From contig CM049308.1 in NCBI GenBank assembly GCA_026874595.1, positions 46,571,327-46,635,326 of the forward strand: a DNA stretch of 64,000 nt, read 5' to 3'. Source of the stretch: Sipunculus nudus (lineage: Eukaryota > Annelida > Sipuncula > Golfingiida > Sipunculidae). Positions 36,032 through 48,889 of this stretch are shown piece after piece (position 1 is the first letter of the stretch; each line of letters begins with the position of its first letter). The notes beneath the pieces were generated by a model. It did not search any database. It saw only the letters and a program-made list of their open reading frames with translations, and was not told the origin of the DNA. Made by a program: the position numbers and the translations under genes.

Positions 36032-36353
36032 GGCCAAAAAAAATTAAAGGTATGGTTCTCAGGCACCACCCGCATCAATTTTAAACCCCCGCATCAAAAT
36101 TTTTTATTTTGATTTTCAATAAAAACTTTCCAATTTTGAGCTGCTGCCGCTCCGACATTTCTTTCAAGAAGATAAAACCATACAATTTCCTTTGTTTTGT
36201 AGTGCTTTTAATTATTTAGCAAAATAAAACTGTTATTTTCATGCTTTTCCCTTATCATTTGACATTTTTATCGAAACATACCAAAAATTTAAAATAAAAA
36301 AAGCGCCCGCCCGCATTGATTTCTAAAAAAAAAGTGCCTGAGAACCATACCCT
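36032..36353 (+). mobile_element. MITE, copy 2, right end cut by an A1 insertion
   Basis: The left end is GGCCAAAAAAAATTAAAGG, then GGTATGGTTCTCAGGCAC. The right terminal repeat GTGCCTGAGAACCATACC ends at 36352, but the expected TTTAATTTTTTT...GGCC extension is replaced by the A1 head at 36354. The body is the reverse complement of copy 1 (9733-10072) with few changes. Confidence 0.75.
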
Positions 36354-38985
36354 TTTTAGCTCAGCTGACTATAAGTCATCTGAGCTATAGTTGTGGTCCA
36401 TTGTCCGTCGTCCGTCCGTCTGTCGGTCCGTCCGTCCGTCCGTCCGTCCGTAGATGTGGCACGTTTTGAAACCGTAAGACCTAGGAATCCAAAATTCGGC
36501 ATATTGTTAGATGTCCCCAAGATCTCCTACCAAGCCGAAAACTGGGTCTTTGCAACTTCGTTCCTATGAGAAATTAAGGAAAAACCTCAATTTTTTATTA
36601 AAAACCTATTTTCACACTTCAGGACTGCCTAATATCAAAACCACTCATCTGTTTTTCCTCATATTTACCATAAATATTCCTCTATATAGTTCCTATGTAC
36701 ATGCCAGAAATTATGTCTGTATTATTTAATTTAAAAAAGTTATGGACCCAAACATAATGCATTTTGTAAATAATCAGGAAAGATATTTGATCACTTAACA
36801 CAAAAAATGTTAAAGCTATCGATCTTTTTTCCAGTAATATAACTTTAATTAATCAAAATTAAATTGTAAACCCAAAATTAGATGAAAATCTTTTAAATTT
36901 TCTAAAATATTAATAAAAATAAAAAATTGGTACCTTAAATTTTGCCCAACTTTGACCATGGCACGTTTTTTTCCTGTAAGTACTGTGGATTTAATTTTCA
37001 CAGCATGTTTTTGTTAGCATTTCAACTGTTAACACCAAATATTTGAAACCAGTTGATCAACAACTGTAGATTTTAATAAGTTTTCAAGCACCATGTAACA
37101 TATTGTTTACATCAAGCTAGTGTTATGCAGTTTGCAAGAGCTCAGCTCCCCAGCTTCAGCTCTTAGTTCCTTAAATTCAGCATACAGTTAGATGTCTCCA
37201 AAATCCCCTACCATGCCAAGAATTTGGTCACTAGGACTTAATACCTTCGAGATATTAATGAAAAACTTCATTTTTCCATTAAAAACCCATTGTTACACTT
37301 CAAGACAGCCTAATATCAAAACCACTGATCTGACTTTAATCATAAATAATATACATATTTTTCTTTCTCTATGCACATGCCAGAATGATGTATTGCGTAA
37401 TTGTTTTTAAGTTATGGGCCCAAACATAATGCACTTTGTAAAAAATCAAGAAATATATTTACTCCCTTAACAAGGGCATTGCTGAAGCTAGAGATTTTTT
37501 TTGTCAGGGATGTAACATTATTTAATCAAGATTCAATTGAATACCCAGAATTAGTTCTGAATTTTTCCAAATTTTATAAGTTATTAGTATAAATATAAAA
37601 TTAGTACCTTAAATTTTGCCCAACTGTGACCATGGCACGTTTGTGTCCTGTGAGCACTGTTGATATAATTTTCATATCATGCACACATTAGGATTTCAGC
37701 TTTTTAGTTTAGAAAGCTGAAAGAAATTGGCCAAAAATTGTAGCTTTTATTAATGTTTTTAATGAGACCCTGTCAGACTTTGGCTCTCTCCAGCCCCTCT
37801 TGAGTCACCTGTATGTTGACCTTGTTGACCTTTCATCAAATTATGCACGCTTGAGGCGAGCCATACAGGAATCCAGGCAGCTTATGGCCAGCCACAGTTG
37901 ATCCAGGTGTCCAAACCAACTCATCTAGTAGTTTTAACCAACAACATAACAATAAACAATAAATTAATAAATTTTTATTGGTTTTTAATAACAAATTAAA
38001 GAAAAATAGAAAAGGAATTTGTTAGTTTATAATAACAGGAAATTAACTTGCAGTTACTGATGATATAAGAATCTTGTATCGATGGGTAGAATGTCACATA
38101 TTCCAAATAACACCATGCAGTCACCTATGGCATTTTTCAGTTCAATTTTAATGATAAAGAAGTAAATCATATTATTCATTACTAATCATTAGGGATCATA
38201 TGAAGGAAATTAATGATGGACAAAGATGCAGTTGATAATATTAATCTAGATTCCTACTGTGTCTAGTGTGTACATTGATGTGAAATTAGTCCAAAATGAA
38301 TTTTTTACAGTTATTTTTTAATATAAATAAAAGCCATAAAACCAGGTACTTATGATCATTATTTAAATGTGTGAATTTTGTATATTCTGGATTCTCAACA
38401 TCATTGGTTGGTGAAACTGAATAAATACCAGACATGGTGCGAATACTTTGTAATTGTATTTAAATACGAATATGATTATGTACTCCATTATAAAATTTCT
38501 TGCATAAAGAATAGGAATTCAGGTAAAAATGAAAGTATATGAATACTCGTTCAAATACTTTCAAAATGTATTCATGAATGCATTCATGAATATATTCTTT
38601 AATATTATTTTAATAATCATATCAGTTATATTTCATTTAAAAAAATCATGATTCTCTTATTATTTTTTATAAGAATTATATTTGAGACAATATTTGTAAT
38701 TTTTTTAATAAATAGTTAAACTCTTATATTATATGTTCTGCTTATAAGTTATTTGGCCAAGTCAAAATCTGTGTGACAATAGTACTCCATTTGTTAATAA
38801 AATAAATGAAATCAATCCTCTTCCCTGTCTCCAAAGGTACTATCAAAATCAAACATAAGCTAAACAACAACAACTCATAATACAGCTTATATTTATTACC
38901 ACACAAAACCAGCATGTGCCTCATTTCTAAATAATATTTTTTTATCATATAGAACAGCTGAGCGTCGTGACCCATAGGTCCCTTG
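36354..38985 (+). mobile_element. Family A1 element, complete
   Basis: Head TTTTAGCTCAGCTGACT, GTCC run, full body and tail CAGCTGAGCGTCGTGACCC to CTTG at 38985. It was inserted into the T-rich terminus of the MITE, so it is younger than that MITE copy. Confidence 0.8.
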
Positions 38986-40375
38986 TTTTATTTTGGCCTT
39001 AAATATCTATGCTACACCATTGAACACGTTTCTGTATGGCTCAAGGACACCCCTACTGTAAAGTTGATAATTTTTTATTCATTAACATGGGAATTTCCCG
39101 TGAATATTAATGAAATTCCAATTAGGACTGTTGGCAAGCCGATTGGTTGAATTGAGTCGGCAAAGTGACACAAAGTTTGCCAACAAGCGCAATGTTTCAA
39201 CTGACTGTGCCATGTTGTTATGACAATTACTCATATAAAACTTCCATAATAGATTGATATCTATCTTAATTATTATCATTTTGTACTTATAATTTGAATA
39301 TTTCTCATTCCTTAAGCTATTTTCTATGTTTATGATGCCTGTTATGAAGGGCGAGCAATGTCACCAGTTTTCAAGATGGAGGCCGTCGGACTTGCCCCTT
39401 GATAGACCTCGTGCTTTGACAAATCTCAGAATATGTTTTGTACAAAATAAATATGAAAAGATGTTCAGTAAAGCTTAATTACTGAAATTCAAGAATGTTT
39501 ATTATGTCTTAAGTTAAAAAAAAGATGTCTGACATCGTTTTGACACTGTTAATCATCATGCAATTCCACGGGGATTCCCCAGATAAAACTGTCACCGGGC
39601 GACAAAAACGGAAATACACGCTTTACCGGCAGTACCAAAACAATCTAAGTTAACATAACATAGGTTGAAATACGTATAAAAATGTTAGATTTTAACATTC
39701 TTGTGGACTTCTGGCTATTTCCATGGGATTTTATACATTTTAGAAGTATAAATCTGTGAATTTGCATTTTTGTCACCTTTCTTTGAAGTTCACCTGGTCT
39801 TAATTAGTTCTTCATACCTGAACAGGTAGGCAATCGCAATTTATCCTTATTTGAAATCAAAATGACATTTCATGTCAAATATACAAGTAATAGTTTTTTT
39901 ATAAATTTCTTCAAACAAATCATATATGGTTTTGTTTAATTTATTTCAGGACTCCCCACCTATCGTTACTTAAATAACCTTAATCATATTTCATTAACCT
40001 GTTTTAACTAGATCTTTGATGACAATACACCTGGTATCGGCGGATGATAATTCCCTTATTGTTCCTAAATTCTACAATGTCTTCACTGGGATATACTATA
40101 GACATTCATGTACAAATATGCTAAAACATCAAAGACACTTTACTTACCTGAATTTACCTGATTTACCTGGTTCTATTAATAGATATATGTGAAATTTATG
40201 ATTGGTAAAGTCATTAACCATGTGTGTTAAAGATTTCACAAGGATCCACCAAAAATTGATCATGTTATCAATCATAACATTGATGTACAGTGTGTCAAAA
40301 TTCAAAGTGTGAGAAACCTAAAATTAATCTGAACAGTAAGGGGGGTGTTTTGTGACAACTAAATACAAACAGTAA
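38986..40375. other. Low-copy, CpG-richer island
   Basis: The longest stretch with no recognisable paralogue in the window. From about 39080 to 39670 it has clearly more CG dinucleotides than the surrounding repeats. It contains GGGAATTTCCC (39089-39099, a perfect Rel/NF-kB-type palindrome), CCAAT (39118) and inverted CCAAT (39142). Small open frames are a 50-codon plus-strand frame (39326-39478, containing GEQCHQFSRWRPSDLPL), a 42-codon plus-strand frame (39525-39653, starting MSDIVLTLLIIMQFHG with a favourable AAG before ATG) and a 65-codon minus-strand frame (39082-39279). None is recognised. It could be a promoter, enhancer or 5' exon region of the plus-strand gene; this is inference. Confidence 0.35.
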
Positions 40376-40577
40376 AGGGTTAAGGGAGGTCCTAGGCAAA
40401 TGTCCTTAGAAACCTGAAATTAGGTAACTGTGACCTATATTCTGTGACCTATAGGAAAAAGATGTCGTATGAACACCCTGAATGTCAGATGATGACAAAT
40501 CTTAACTGTTAGGCCTAGAATCTTCTAACACAATTTCCTGGGATGCTCTTGGCAAATCTCCTTGAAAACCTACAATT

Positions 40578-40592
40578 AGGTCATGGTGACCT
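40578..40592. promoter_or_regulatory. Perfect IR3 nuclear-receptor site (ERE consensus)
   Basis: AGGTCA-TGG-TGACCT is a perfect inverted repeat with a 3-bp spacer, the consensus estrogen response element. It sits in an H unit directly upstream of the G insertion. Binding in vivo is unknown. Confidence 0.5.
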
Positions 40593-40599
40593 ACTTTTT

Positions 40600-41584
40600 A
40601 TGCCCCCGCCACAAAGTGGCCGGGGCATATAGTTTTACCCATGTCCGTCATTCCGTCCTTCCGAAATCAAACAGTTGTATGGACTTTTTTTCGCAATGCC
40701 TGCAGATATTGGCCTGATTTTTTGTGTGTAGGCAGATAATGACCAGTTACAGATCGAGTTCGCGTTTCGTCCCAGTTGACCTACTTTTGAATGTTTTACG
40801 CCTCCTTAACTTAGAAAATTTCATGAAAAATAGAAATATTCATGACAGATACACATGTACAGATTTTTTTTCGCAATGCCTGCAGATATTAGCCTGATTT
40901 TTGGTGTATGGGCAGATATTGACCAGTTACAGATCGAGTTCGCGTTTCGTCCCAGTTGACCTACTTTTGATTGTTTATGGCTCCTGAACATAGAAAATTT
41001 CATGAAAAATATGAAATTTCATGACAAATACACATGTACGGACTTTTTTTCGCAATGCCTGCAGATATTAGCCTGATTTTTGGTGTATGGGCAGATATTG
41101 ACCAGTTACAGATCCAGTTCGCGTTTCGTCCCAGTTGACTTACTTTTGATTGTTTTACGGCTCCTGAACATAGAAAATTTCATGAAAAATATAAATTTTC
41201 ATGACAAATACACTTGTACAGACTTTTCTTCGCAATACCTGCAGATATTGGCCTGATTTTTGGTGTGTGGGCAGATAATGACCAGTTCGAGTTCACGTTT
41301 TGTCCCAGTTGACCTACTTTTGACCATTTGACGGTGCTCTAACATAGAAAATTTCATAAGAAAGTGCACATGTATGGACTTTTTTTCGCAGTGCCTGCAG
41401 ATCTGGGCCTGATTTTTGGTGTGTAGGCAGATAATGACCAGTTACAGATCGAGTTCGCGTTTCCTCCCAGTTGACCTACTTTTGACCATACAACACCTCC
41501 TGAACTTAAAAAATTTGTCAAAATTTTACAAATGTTTCTAATTTGCCCCAGGCGGGGGCATTCGTGTCGTTCTGACACATCTAG
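40600..41584 (+). mobile_element. Family G Helitron-like element, plus strand, five-unit array
   Basis: The 5' hairpin is ATGCCCCCGCCAC-AAA-GTGGCCGGGGCAT. The 3' end has GGCGGGGGCAT (41551-41561, exact inverse of the first 11 bases), hairpin GTGTCG-TTC-TGACAC (41564-41578), AT and CTAG (41581-41584). Inside are about five units of roughly 180 bp, the reverse complement of the array at 13188. Unoccupied H units (for example 41730-41750) read GTGACCTACATTTTGTGACC, matching the two flanks joined, so the insertion point is known to within the T-run. Confidence 0.75.
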
Positions 41585-41722
41585 TTTGTGACCTACAATA
41601 CAAGAACCTGATTTTGAGCCTCCTGAATGTCAAATGGGCACAAATCCTATCTGTTAGGCCTATAATCTTGTAATGCAACATCCTGGGAGGTCCTAGGCAT
41701 ATCTCCTTGGAAACCTGAAAGT

Positions 41723-41737
41723 AGGTCATGGTGACCT
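41723..41737. promoter_or_regulatory. Perfect IR3 nuclear-receptor site (ERE consensus)
   Basis: AGGTCA-TGG-TGACCT, at the same position of the H unit as the site at 40578. Confidence 0.5.
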
Positions 41738-41880
41738 ACATTTTGTGACCTACAGGCAGAAAACAGGATTTTGAGCACCCAGAAAGTCGGGCAGGGCACA
41801 AATTGTATTTGTTAGGCCTAGAATCTTCTAATGTAACATTCTGAGATGTCCTTGGCAAATGTCTGTGGAAAACTGAAATT

Positions 41881-41895
41881 AGGTCACCATGACCT
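41881..41895. promoter_or_regulatory. Perfect IR3 nuclear-receptor site (ERE consensus)
   Basis: AGGTCA-CCA-TGACCT in the next H unit. The spacer is the reverse complement of that in the other two sites while both half-sites stay perfect. Confidence 0.5.
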
Positions 41896-42300
41896 ATATT
41901 TTGTGACTTTTAGGAAAAGAAGTCTTATAAGTACTCAGAAAGTCAGGCAGGGCACAGATTGTATCTGTTAGGCCTAGAATTTTCTAATGTAACATACTGA
42001 GACCTCCTTGGCAATTGTCCTTGGAAACCTGAAATTAGGTCATGGTGACATATATTGTGTGACCAATGGGCTGAAAAATGGTTTTGCTAGACTCTTCTAA
42101 CATGAAATTCAGGGAAATCCTTGGCATTTCTCCTTGGAAACTTAAAATTGGATCATGGGGACCTATATTCTGCTAGCTATGGACCAGAAACATGATTTTG
42201 AGCACCCAGTCAGACAGAGTGCAAATTGTAACTATTTTCCTTGGAACTCTCTATTGTGAAATCCAGGGTGGTCCTGGGCAGGTCTCCTATGAATCCTTCA

Positions 42301-42834
42301 ATTTTTATTTTCTGTCCATTTTTTCAACACTTAAATATTAATAAAAATAAAAAATTGGTACCTTAAATTTTGCCCAACTTTGACCATGGCATGTTTTATT
42401 CCTGTAAGTACTGTGGATTTAATTTTTACAGCATGTTTTTGTTAGCATTTTGTCTGTTAACACCAGAAATTTGAAACCAGTTGATAAAAAACTGTAGATT
42501 TCAAGTTTTCAAGCACCATGTAATATATTGTTTACATCAAGCTAGTTTTATGCACTTTGCAAGAGCTCAGCTCCCCAGCTTCAGCTCTCAGTTCCTAAAA
42601 TTTGGCATACAATTATATGTCTCCAAAATCCCCTACCATGCCAAGAATTTGGTCACTAGGACTTAATACCTTCGAGATATTAATGAAAAACTTCATTTTT
42701 CCATTAAAAACCCATTACTTTTCAAGACTGCCTAATATCAAAACCACTGATCTGACTTTAATTATATATAATATACATATTTTTCTATACATTCTCTATG
42801 CACATACCAGAAATGATGTCAGTATTATGTAATT
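42301..42834 (+). repeat. Internal A1 fragment
   Basis: This matches the middle of A1 (from AATATTAATAAAAATAAAAA through CATACCAGAAATGATGTCAG) but has neither head nor tail. It joins the H array at about 42330 without a recognisable boundary. Confidence 0.65.
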
Positions 42835-43079
42835 TTTAGCTCAGCTGACTATAAGTCATCTGAGCTATAGTCATGGTCCATTGTCCGTCATCCGTCCTTC
42901 TGTCCGTCCGTCCCTCCGTCTGTCCGAAGATGTGGCACGTTTTGAAACCGTAAGACCTAGGAATCCAAAATTCAGCATGATGTTAGATTTCCCCAAGATC
43001 TCCTACCAAGCCGAAAACTGGGTCTTTGCGACTTCGTTCCTTTTTTAATGAACTTAGGTAATTAAGGAAAAACCTCAAT
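42835..43079 (+). mobile_element. A1 head fragment
   Basis: TTTTAGCTCAGCTGACT head with GTCC-type run and about 170 bp of A1 body. It is interrupted in the T-run of AAAACCTCAATTTTT by the next A head at 43079. Confidence 0.65.
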
Positions 43080-46000
43080 TTTTAGCTCAGCTGACTATAA
43101 GTCATCTGAGCTATAGTCGTGGTCCATTGTCCGTCGTCTGTCCGGATGTCCGTCCGTAAGACTGGCACTTTTCGACACCATTGGACCTACAAATCTGAAA
43201 TTCGGCATACAGTTAGATGTCCCCAAAATCTCCTACAATGCCGAAAATTGGGTCAATAGGACTTCGTTCCTTCGAGATATTAAGGAAAAACCTCAATTTT
43301 TTATTAGAAATCTATTTTTACACTTTAGGACTGGCTAATATCAAAACCACTCATCTGGTTTTCTTCATATTTACCATGAATATTCTTCTTTATAGTTCCT
43401 ATGTACATGCAAGAAATTAAGTCAGTATTATTTCATTTAAAAAAGTTATAGGCCCAAACATAATGGACTTTGTAAAAAACATCAGGAAAGATATTTGGTC
43501 ACTTAAGACCAAAAGTGTTAAAGGTAGGGACTTTTTTTCAGTAATACAACTTTAATTAATCAAAATTTAATTGTATACCAAAAATTAGATCAAAATCTTT
43601 TAAATTTTTTTAAATATTGGCAAAAATATAAAATTGGTACCTTAAATTTTGCCCAACTTTGGCCATGGCACGTTTTTTTCCTGTAAGTACTGTGGATTTA
43701 ATTTTCACAGCATGTACACATAAGGATTTAATCTGTTAAAATCTGAAATTTGAAAATAAAAGCTGCAAAATTAGGCTAGTTATTGAATTTTTTTGGAGGC
43801 TCTTGTTGTATTATTCCCTTACATTGTCAAGCAGTCCACATTGATGACTGTAGGACATTCAGTGCACATTTCTATGCTCCCGAGGCTGTTGGCATTATGT
43901 TAGATGTCCCCAAAATCTCCTACCATACCAAAAATTGGGTCATTAGGACTTTGTTCCTTTGAGATATTAAGGAAAAACCTCCGTTTTCCATAAAAAACCA
44001 TTGTTTCACTTCAAGGCTGCCTAATATCAAAACCACTGATCTGTTTTTGATCATATTTTGTATTCACATTCTTCCATACATTTTCTATGAACAAACCTAA
44101 AATTAGGTCAGTATTAGGTATACTTTTGAAGTTATGTGCCAAAATATAATGCAATTTTTTAAAAATCAGGAAATATATTTACTCACCTAACATGAAAATT
44201 GCTGAACCTTGGGACTTTTTTTCAGGAATATAACTTTGTTTAATCAAGATTCAATTGTTTACCCAAAATTAGATCTGAATTTTGCAAATTTGTCAAGTTA
44301 TTAGCATAAATAAAAAAGCAATACCTTAAATTTTGTCCAACTTTGGCAATGGCACATTTTGCCCTGTAAGCACTCTTGATTTAATTTTCACAACATATAT
44401 ACATAAGGATTTAATCTTTGAAAATCTGAAATTTTAAAGGAATTGATTGAAAAGAGTAGCTTTAATTCAAGTTTCCATACACCATGTCAAGTGTTGTTTA
44501 CATCTAGCCCACCTGGTAGTACAGCCTTCACTTGCATTATGTAACTGACCCCAGGCAGCTTGCCTTTGCTCAGCTTGGCCACTACTAGCAATCTTCCCCT
44601 CTGCCCTGCACTCCCCCCCCCCAGATGGTGCATTAACTAGATGAATGTTATAATTTTCTGTATTTTATTTTATTCTTGGCTATGCTACATTTTAGATTTT
44701 GCATTGTACCACCAGGGTTACAATGATTAAAGTTCACATTGAATTGTGTCAACAAAGTGGTGTATTTGTATGAAAGTGTTGATGTTCATCAGATAAGTAA
44801 TTCCTTACTTCAGAAGAGTAAAAACTTCACCAGGTGTGAAATTGACTATTAATTCCAGTAATAAATTATTTCTGAGATTTTAATTAACACAATGATATAT
44901 TTTGTCCCTCATTTAAAGAACAGTGTGTATACTTTATTGAAAAGATGTTTTTATTTTATCAAATTTACTGAATTTTTTATTTAATTTCAGTGAATAAAAT
45001 TAAGCATGTACTGAAAACTCCAATGTGCAAAACTTTTTAATAGTGATTCAAGGAATAATCTTGTAGATGCCATATTGTGGCATTATTTTCTTTTAAATTC
45101 AGTTTAACTTGAACATTTGTGATTTAAAAATAATAAAATATATGTGTATGCATAATATGACCCAATATGAGCTACACTCTGGATATATAATGATTGCAAC
45201 TTAGAATTCTAATATTTTAACTTATATTTTTAGTTTTTTTATTACAAATTTATAAAACTTGTAAATAAAAAGAAATGAATCGGATAAAAACTATTAATGG
45301 AAAAAGTGGATATGTTAAAAAAAATAGGCTTATATATAAACTTAAATGCATTATTCTCTTGAAAGTGAAATAAAGGTATTAGTCCATTCTGTTCACTTGC
45401 CTGTCGATCTGTAAATTTTTCATATGCATCACAGTATCTCAAAACTGTTACTGTTTTTCTTCATGACAGTCTTGTCAGAGTATTAGTTTGTAAATATATA
45501 TTTAGAACTTTACTATAACCAAGTAGGAGGGCCCCTTTCCTCTTAACTTCTCATATGCTTATATAAATGAAAAACATTACATTAAAGAAATCAATTTCCT
45601 TTTAATGATTTTAATAAATAAAATTAAACCAATCAGTATGCTTAAATTAAAAAATATGAAGCACATTATGTTGTTAATTAGTTATATTTCAACTGTATAT
45701 ATTTCATAAAATAAAAAAAATACATATATATTTAATAATATATATTATACAAAAAAAATAGATTCAATTGAACAAATGTGTAAACTTCTGAAATGTCAAC
45801 AGTTAATCAAAAAGCCATCTAATGATCATGGTAATGGTACAGATCACCTGTACTATGAACTAGATGAATCTTAAAATTAACATTTTTTTCAGCAACAAGG
45901 AGTAACAACGGAGACCTCTCCCCCCACCCACCCCTTCAATACACAAGACTAATAAACAAGATGAATCTTATAATTTTAATGTTAAATATATTCTTTTTGA

Positions 46001-48273
46001 TGAGACTTGGACAATTATGATTTTTTTTAAGAAAATAATTTCAGGAATTTAATCCTAATATTCAAATGTGATAAAATATTAGGATCTAATGTAAGTGCTA
46101 ACTGACAAGATTTAAGAAGATATAAATACTTTGTAGCATTTCATTCATATCTCTTAAAGTTGGCGGGGCCTAGGTGTGAATAACACTGTTAACTTAGTAT
46201 TAAAATAAGGAATATTGGTCAAACTTTGTGGGAGTAATTTTTAGCTCAGCTGACTATAAGTCATCTGAGCTATAGTCGTGGTCCATTGTCCATCGTCCGT
46301 CCGTCCGTCTGTCCGTCCGTCCGTCCGTAGATGTGGCACGTTTTAAAACCTTAAGACCTAGGAATCCAAATTCGGCATAATGTTAGATGTCCCAAAGATC
46401 TCCTACCAAGCTGAAAACTGGGTCTTTTCGACTTTGTTCCTTTGAGAAATTAAGGAAAAACCTTAATTTTTTATTAATAACCTATTTTCACACTTCAGGA
46501 CTGCCTAATATCAAAACCACTCATCTGTTTTTCCTCATATTTACCATAAATATTCCTCTATATAGTTCCTATGTACATTCAAGAAATGATGTCTGTATTA
46601 TATAATTTAAAAAAGTTATGGACCCAAACATAATGCATTTTGTAAAAAATCAGGAAAGATATTTGATCACTTAACACAAAACATGTTAAAGCTATGGACC
46701 TTTTTTCCAGTAATATAACTTAAATTAATCAAAATTAAATTGTATACCCAAAATTAGATGAAAATCTTTTTAATTTTTTAAAATATTAATAAAAATAAAA
46801 AAATTGGTACCTTAAATTTTGCCCAACTTTGACCATGGCATGTTTTTTTTCCTGTAAGTACTGTGGATTTAATTTTCACAGCATGTTTTTGTTAACTTTT
46901 CAACTGTTAACACCAAAAATTTGAAACCAGTTGATCAAAAACTGTAGATTTTATTCAAGTTTTCAAGCACCATGTAACATTGTTTACATCAAGCTAGTGT
47001 TATGCAGTTTGCAAGAGCTCAGCTCCCCAGCTTCAGCTCTTAGTTCCTTAAATTCGGCATACAGTTAGATGTCTCCAAAATCCCCTACAATGCTAAGAAT
47101 TTGGTCACTAGGACTTAATACCTTCAAGATATTAATGAAAAACTTCATTTTTCCATTAAAAACCCATTGTTACACTTTAAGACTGCCTAATATCAAAACC
47201 ACTGATCTGACTTTAATCATAAATAATATACATATTTTTCATTCTCTATGCACATGTCAGGATGATGTCAGTATTGCGTAATTGTTTTAAGTTATGGGCC
47301 CAAACATAATGCACTTTGTAAAATATCAAGAAATATATTTACTCCCTTAACAAGGGGATTGCTGAAGCTAGAGATTTTTTGTCAGGGATGTAACATTATT
47401 TAATCAAGATTCAATTAAATACCCAAAATTAGTTATGAATTTTTCAAATTTTATAAGTTATTGGTATAAATGTAAAATTAGTAGCTTAAATTTTGCCCAA
47501 CTTTGACCATGGCACGTTTGTTTCCTGTGAGCACTGTTGATATAATTTTCATATCATGCACACATAAGGATTTCAGCTTTTAAGTTTAGAAAGCTGAAAG
47601 AAATTGGCCAAAAATTTTAGCTTTTATTAATGTTTTTATGAGACCCTGTCAGACTTTGGCTCTCTCCAGCCCCTCTTGAGTCACCTGTATGTTGACCTTG
47701 CTGAACTTTCAGCAAATTATGCATGCTTGAGGCGAGGCATACATGGGAATCCAGGCAGCTTATGGCCAGCCACAGTTGATCCAGGTGTCCAACCCAACTC
47801 ATGTAGTAGTTTTAACCAACTACATAACAATAAACAATAAATTAATAAATTTTTATTGGTTTTTAATAAAAAATTAAAGAAAAATAGAAAAGGAATTTGT
47901 TAGTTTATTTACTTGCAGTTACTAATGATATAAGAATCTTGTATCGATGGATAGAATGTCACGTATTCCAAATAACACCATGCAGTCACCTATGGTATTT
48001 TTCAGTTCAATTTTAATGATAAGGAAGTAAATCATATCATTCATTACTAATCATTAGGGATCATATGAAGGAAATTAATGATAGACAAAGATGCATTTGA
48101 TAATATTAATCTAGATTCCTACTGTGTCAAGTGTGTACATTGATGTGAAATTAGTCCAAAATGAATTTATTACAGTTATTTTTTAATATAAATAAAAGCC
48201 ATAAAACCAGGTACTTATGATCATTATTGTATCCCCAGACAAAGTCGGGGGATACTATGTTTTCATACCGGTC

Positions 48274-48281
48274 CCGCCGCC

Positions 48282-48313
<32 letters not shown>
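48274..48313. repeat. CCG trinucleotide tract
   Basis: CCG/CCA trinucleotides follow directly after the F 5' hairpin. A shorter CCG tract occupies the same relative place in the E copy at about 3543-3563. Confidence 0.9.
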
Positions 48314-48889
48314 ATATTAATCTTGTTGGCGCGATAACCCAAAAAATATTTCACGGAACTGTACCAAACTTGGTATATGTATAGATATGGGTAAGAGGAC
48401 GACGCCTATTTAAAATGAGGTCATGACCTTTACTAGGAGAGTGTCCTTGACCTTGAATAGGTCCAATTTTGGGGAAAATCCCACAAATTCTTTAATATCT
48501 CTAGAAATCTTGCATGGATTTATCCCAAAATCAAGTTGATGGAAGATCATGGATAGGGTTGTCATGTTCCAGAAACTGGTGGCGCCACCTTTTATTCTTT
48601 ACTTGTTTTCGTGCCGATTAATACCCCCAAAATTGCCACCTTACAGCACTGTGAGCATTATAAGTCAAAAACTAAAGGACAGATTTCTTTTATATTATGC
48701 ATATACATAGTTATGGGTTATGGGATGATGCTTATTTAAATTGGGGTCATGACCTTTCCTATGATAGTGGCCTTGACCTTGAATATTGCCATATATGGTG
48801 AAAATCACACACCTTTTATGATATCTCCAGTGTTGATAGCCATATGGATTTCAAACATGACTTATGTATGGCCCACCACTAAAGGTTAT

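Larger units (their letters stand above)
40376..42300. repeat. H tandem repeat array, split by a G element
   Basis: Diverged units of about 150-165 bp carry CTCCTTGGAAACCTGAAATT, an inverted AGGTCA site, TTTTGTGACCTA, a GAGCACCC..AAAGTC stretch and GTTAGGCCTAGAATCTTCTA. Units begin near 40385, 40550, 41690, 41850, 42000, 42110 and 42270. The G element occupies 40600-41584. The parent element of this array was not identified, since no ends are visible. Confidence 0.65.

Noticed and set aside
39900-40020. Acceptor TTAATTTATTTCAG followed by GACTCCCCACC as a further exon
   Set aside because: Two frames stop within nine codons and the third reaches a stop without a donor; no protein-like composition.
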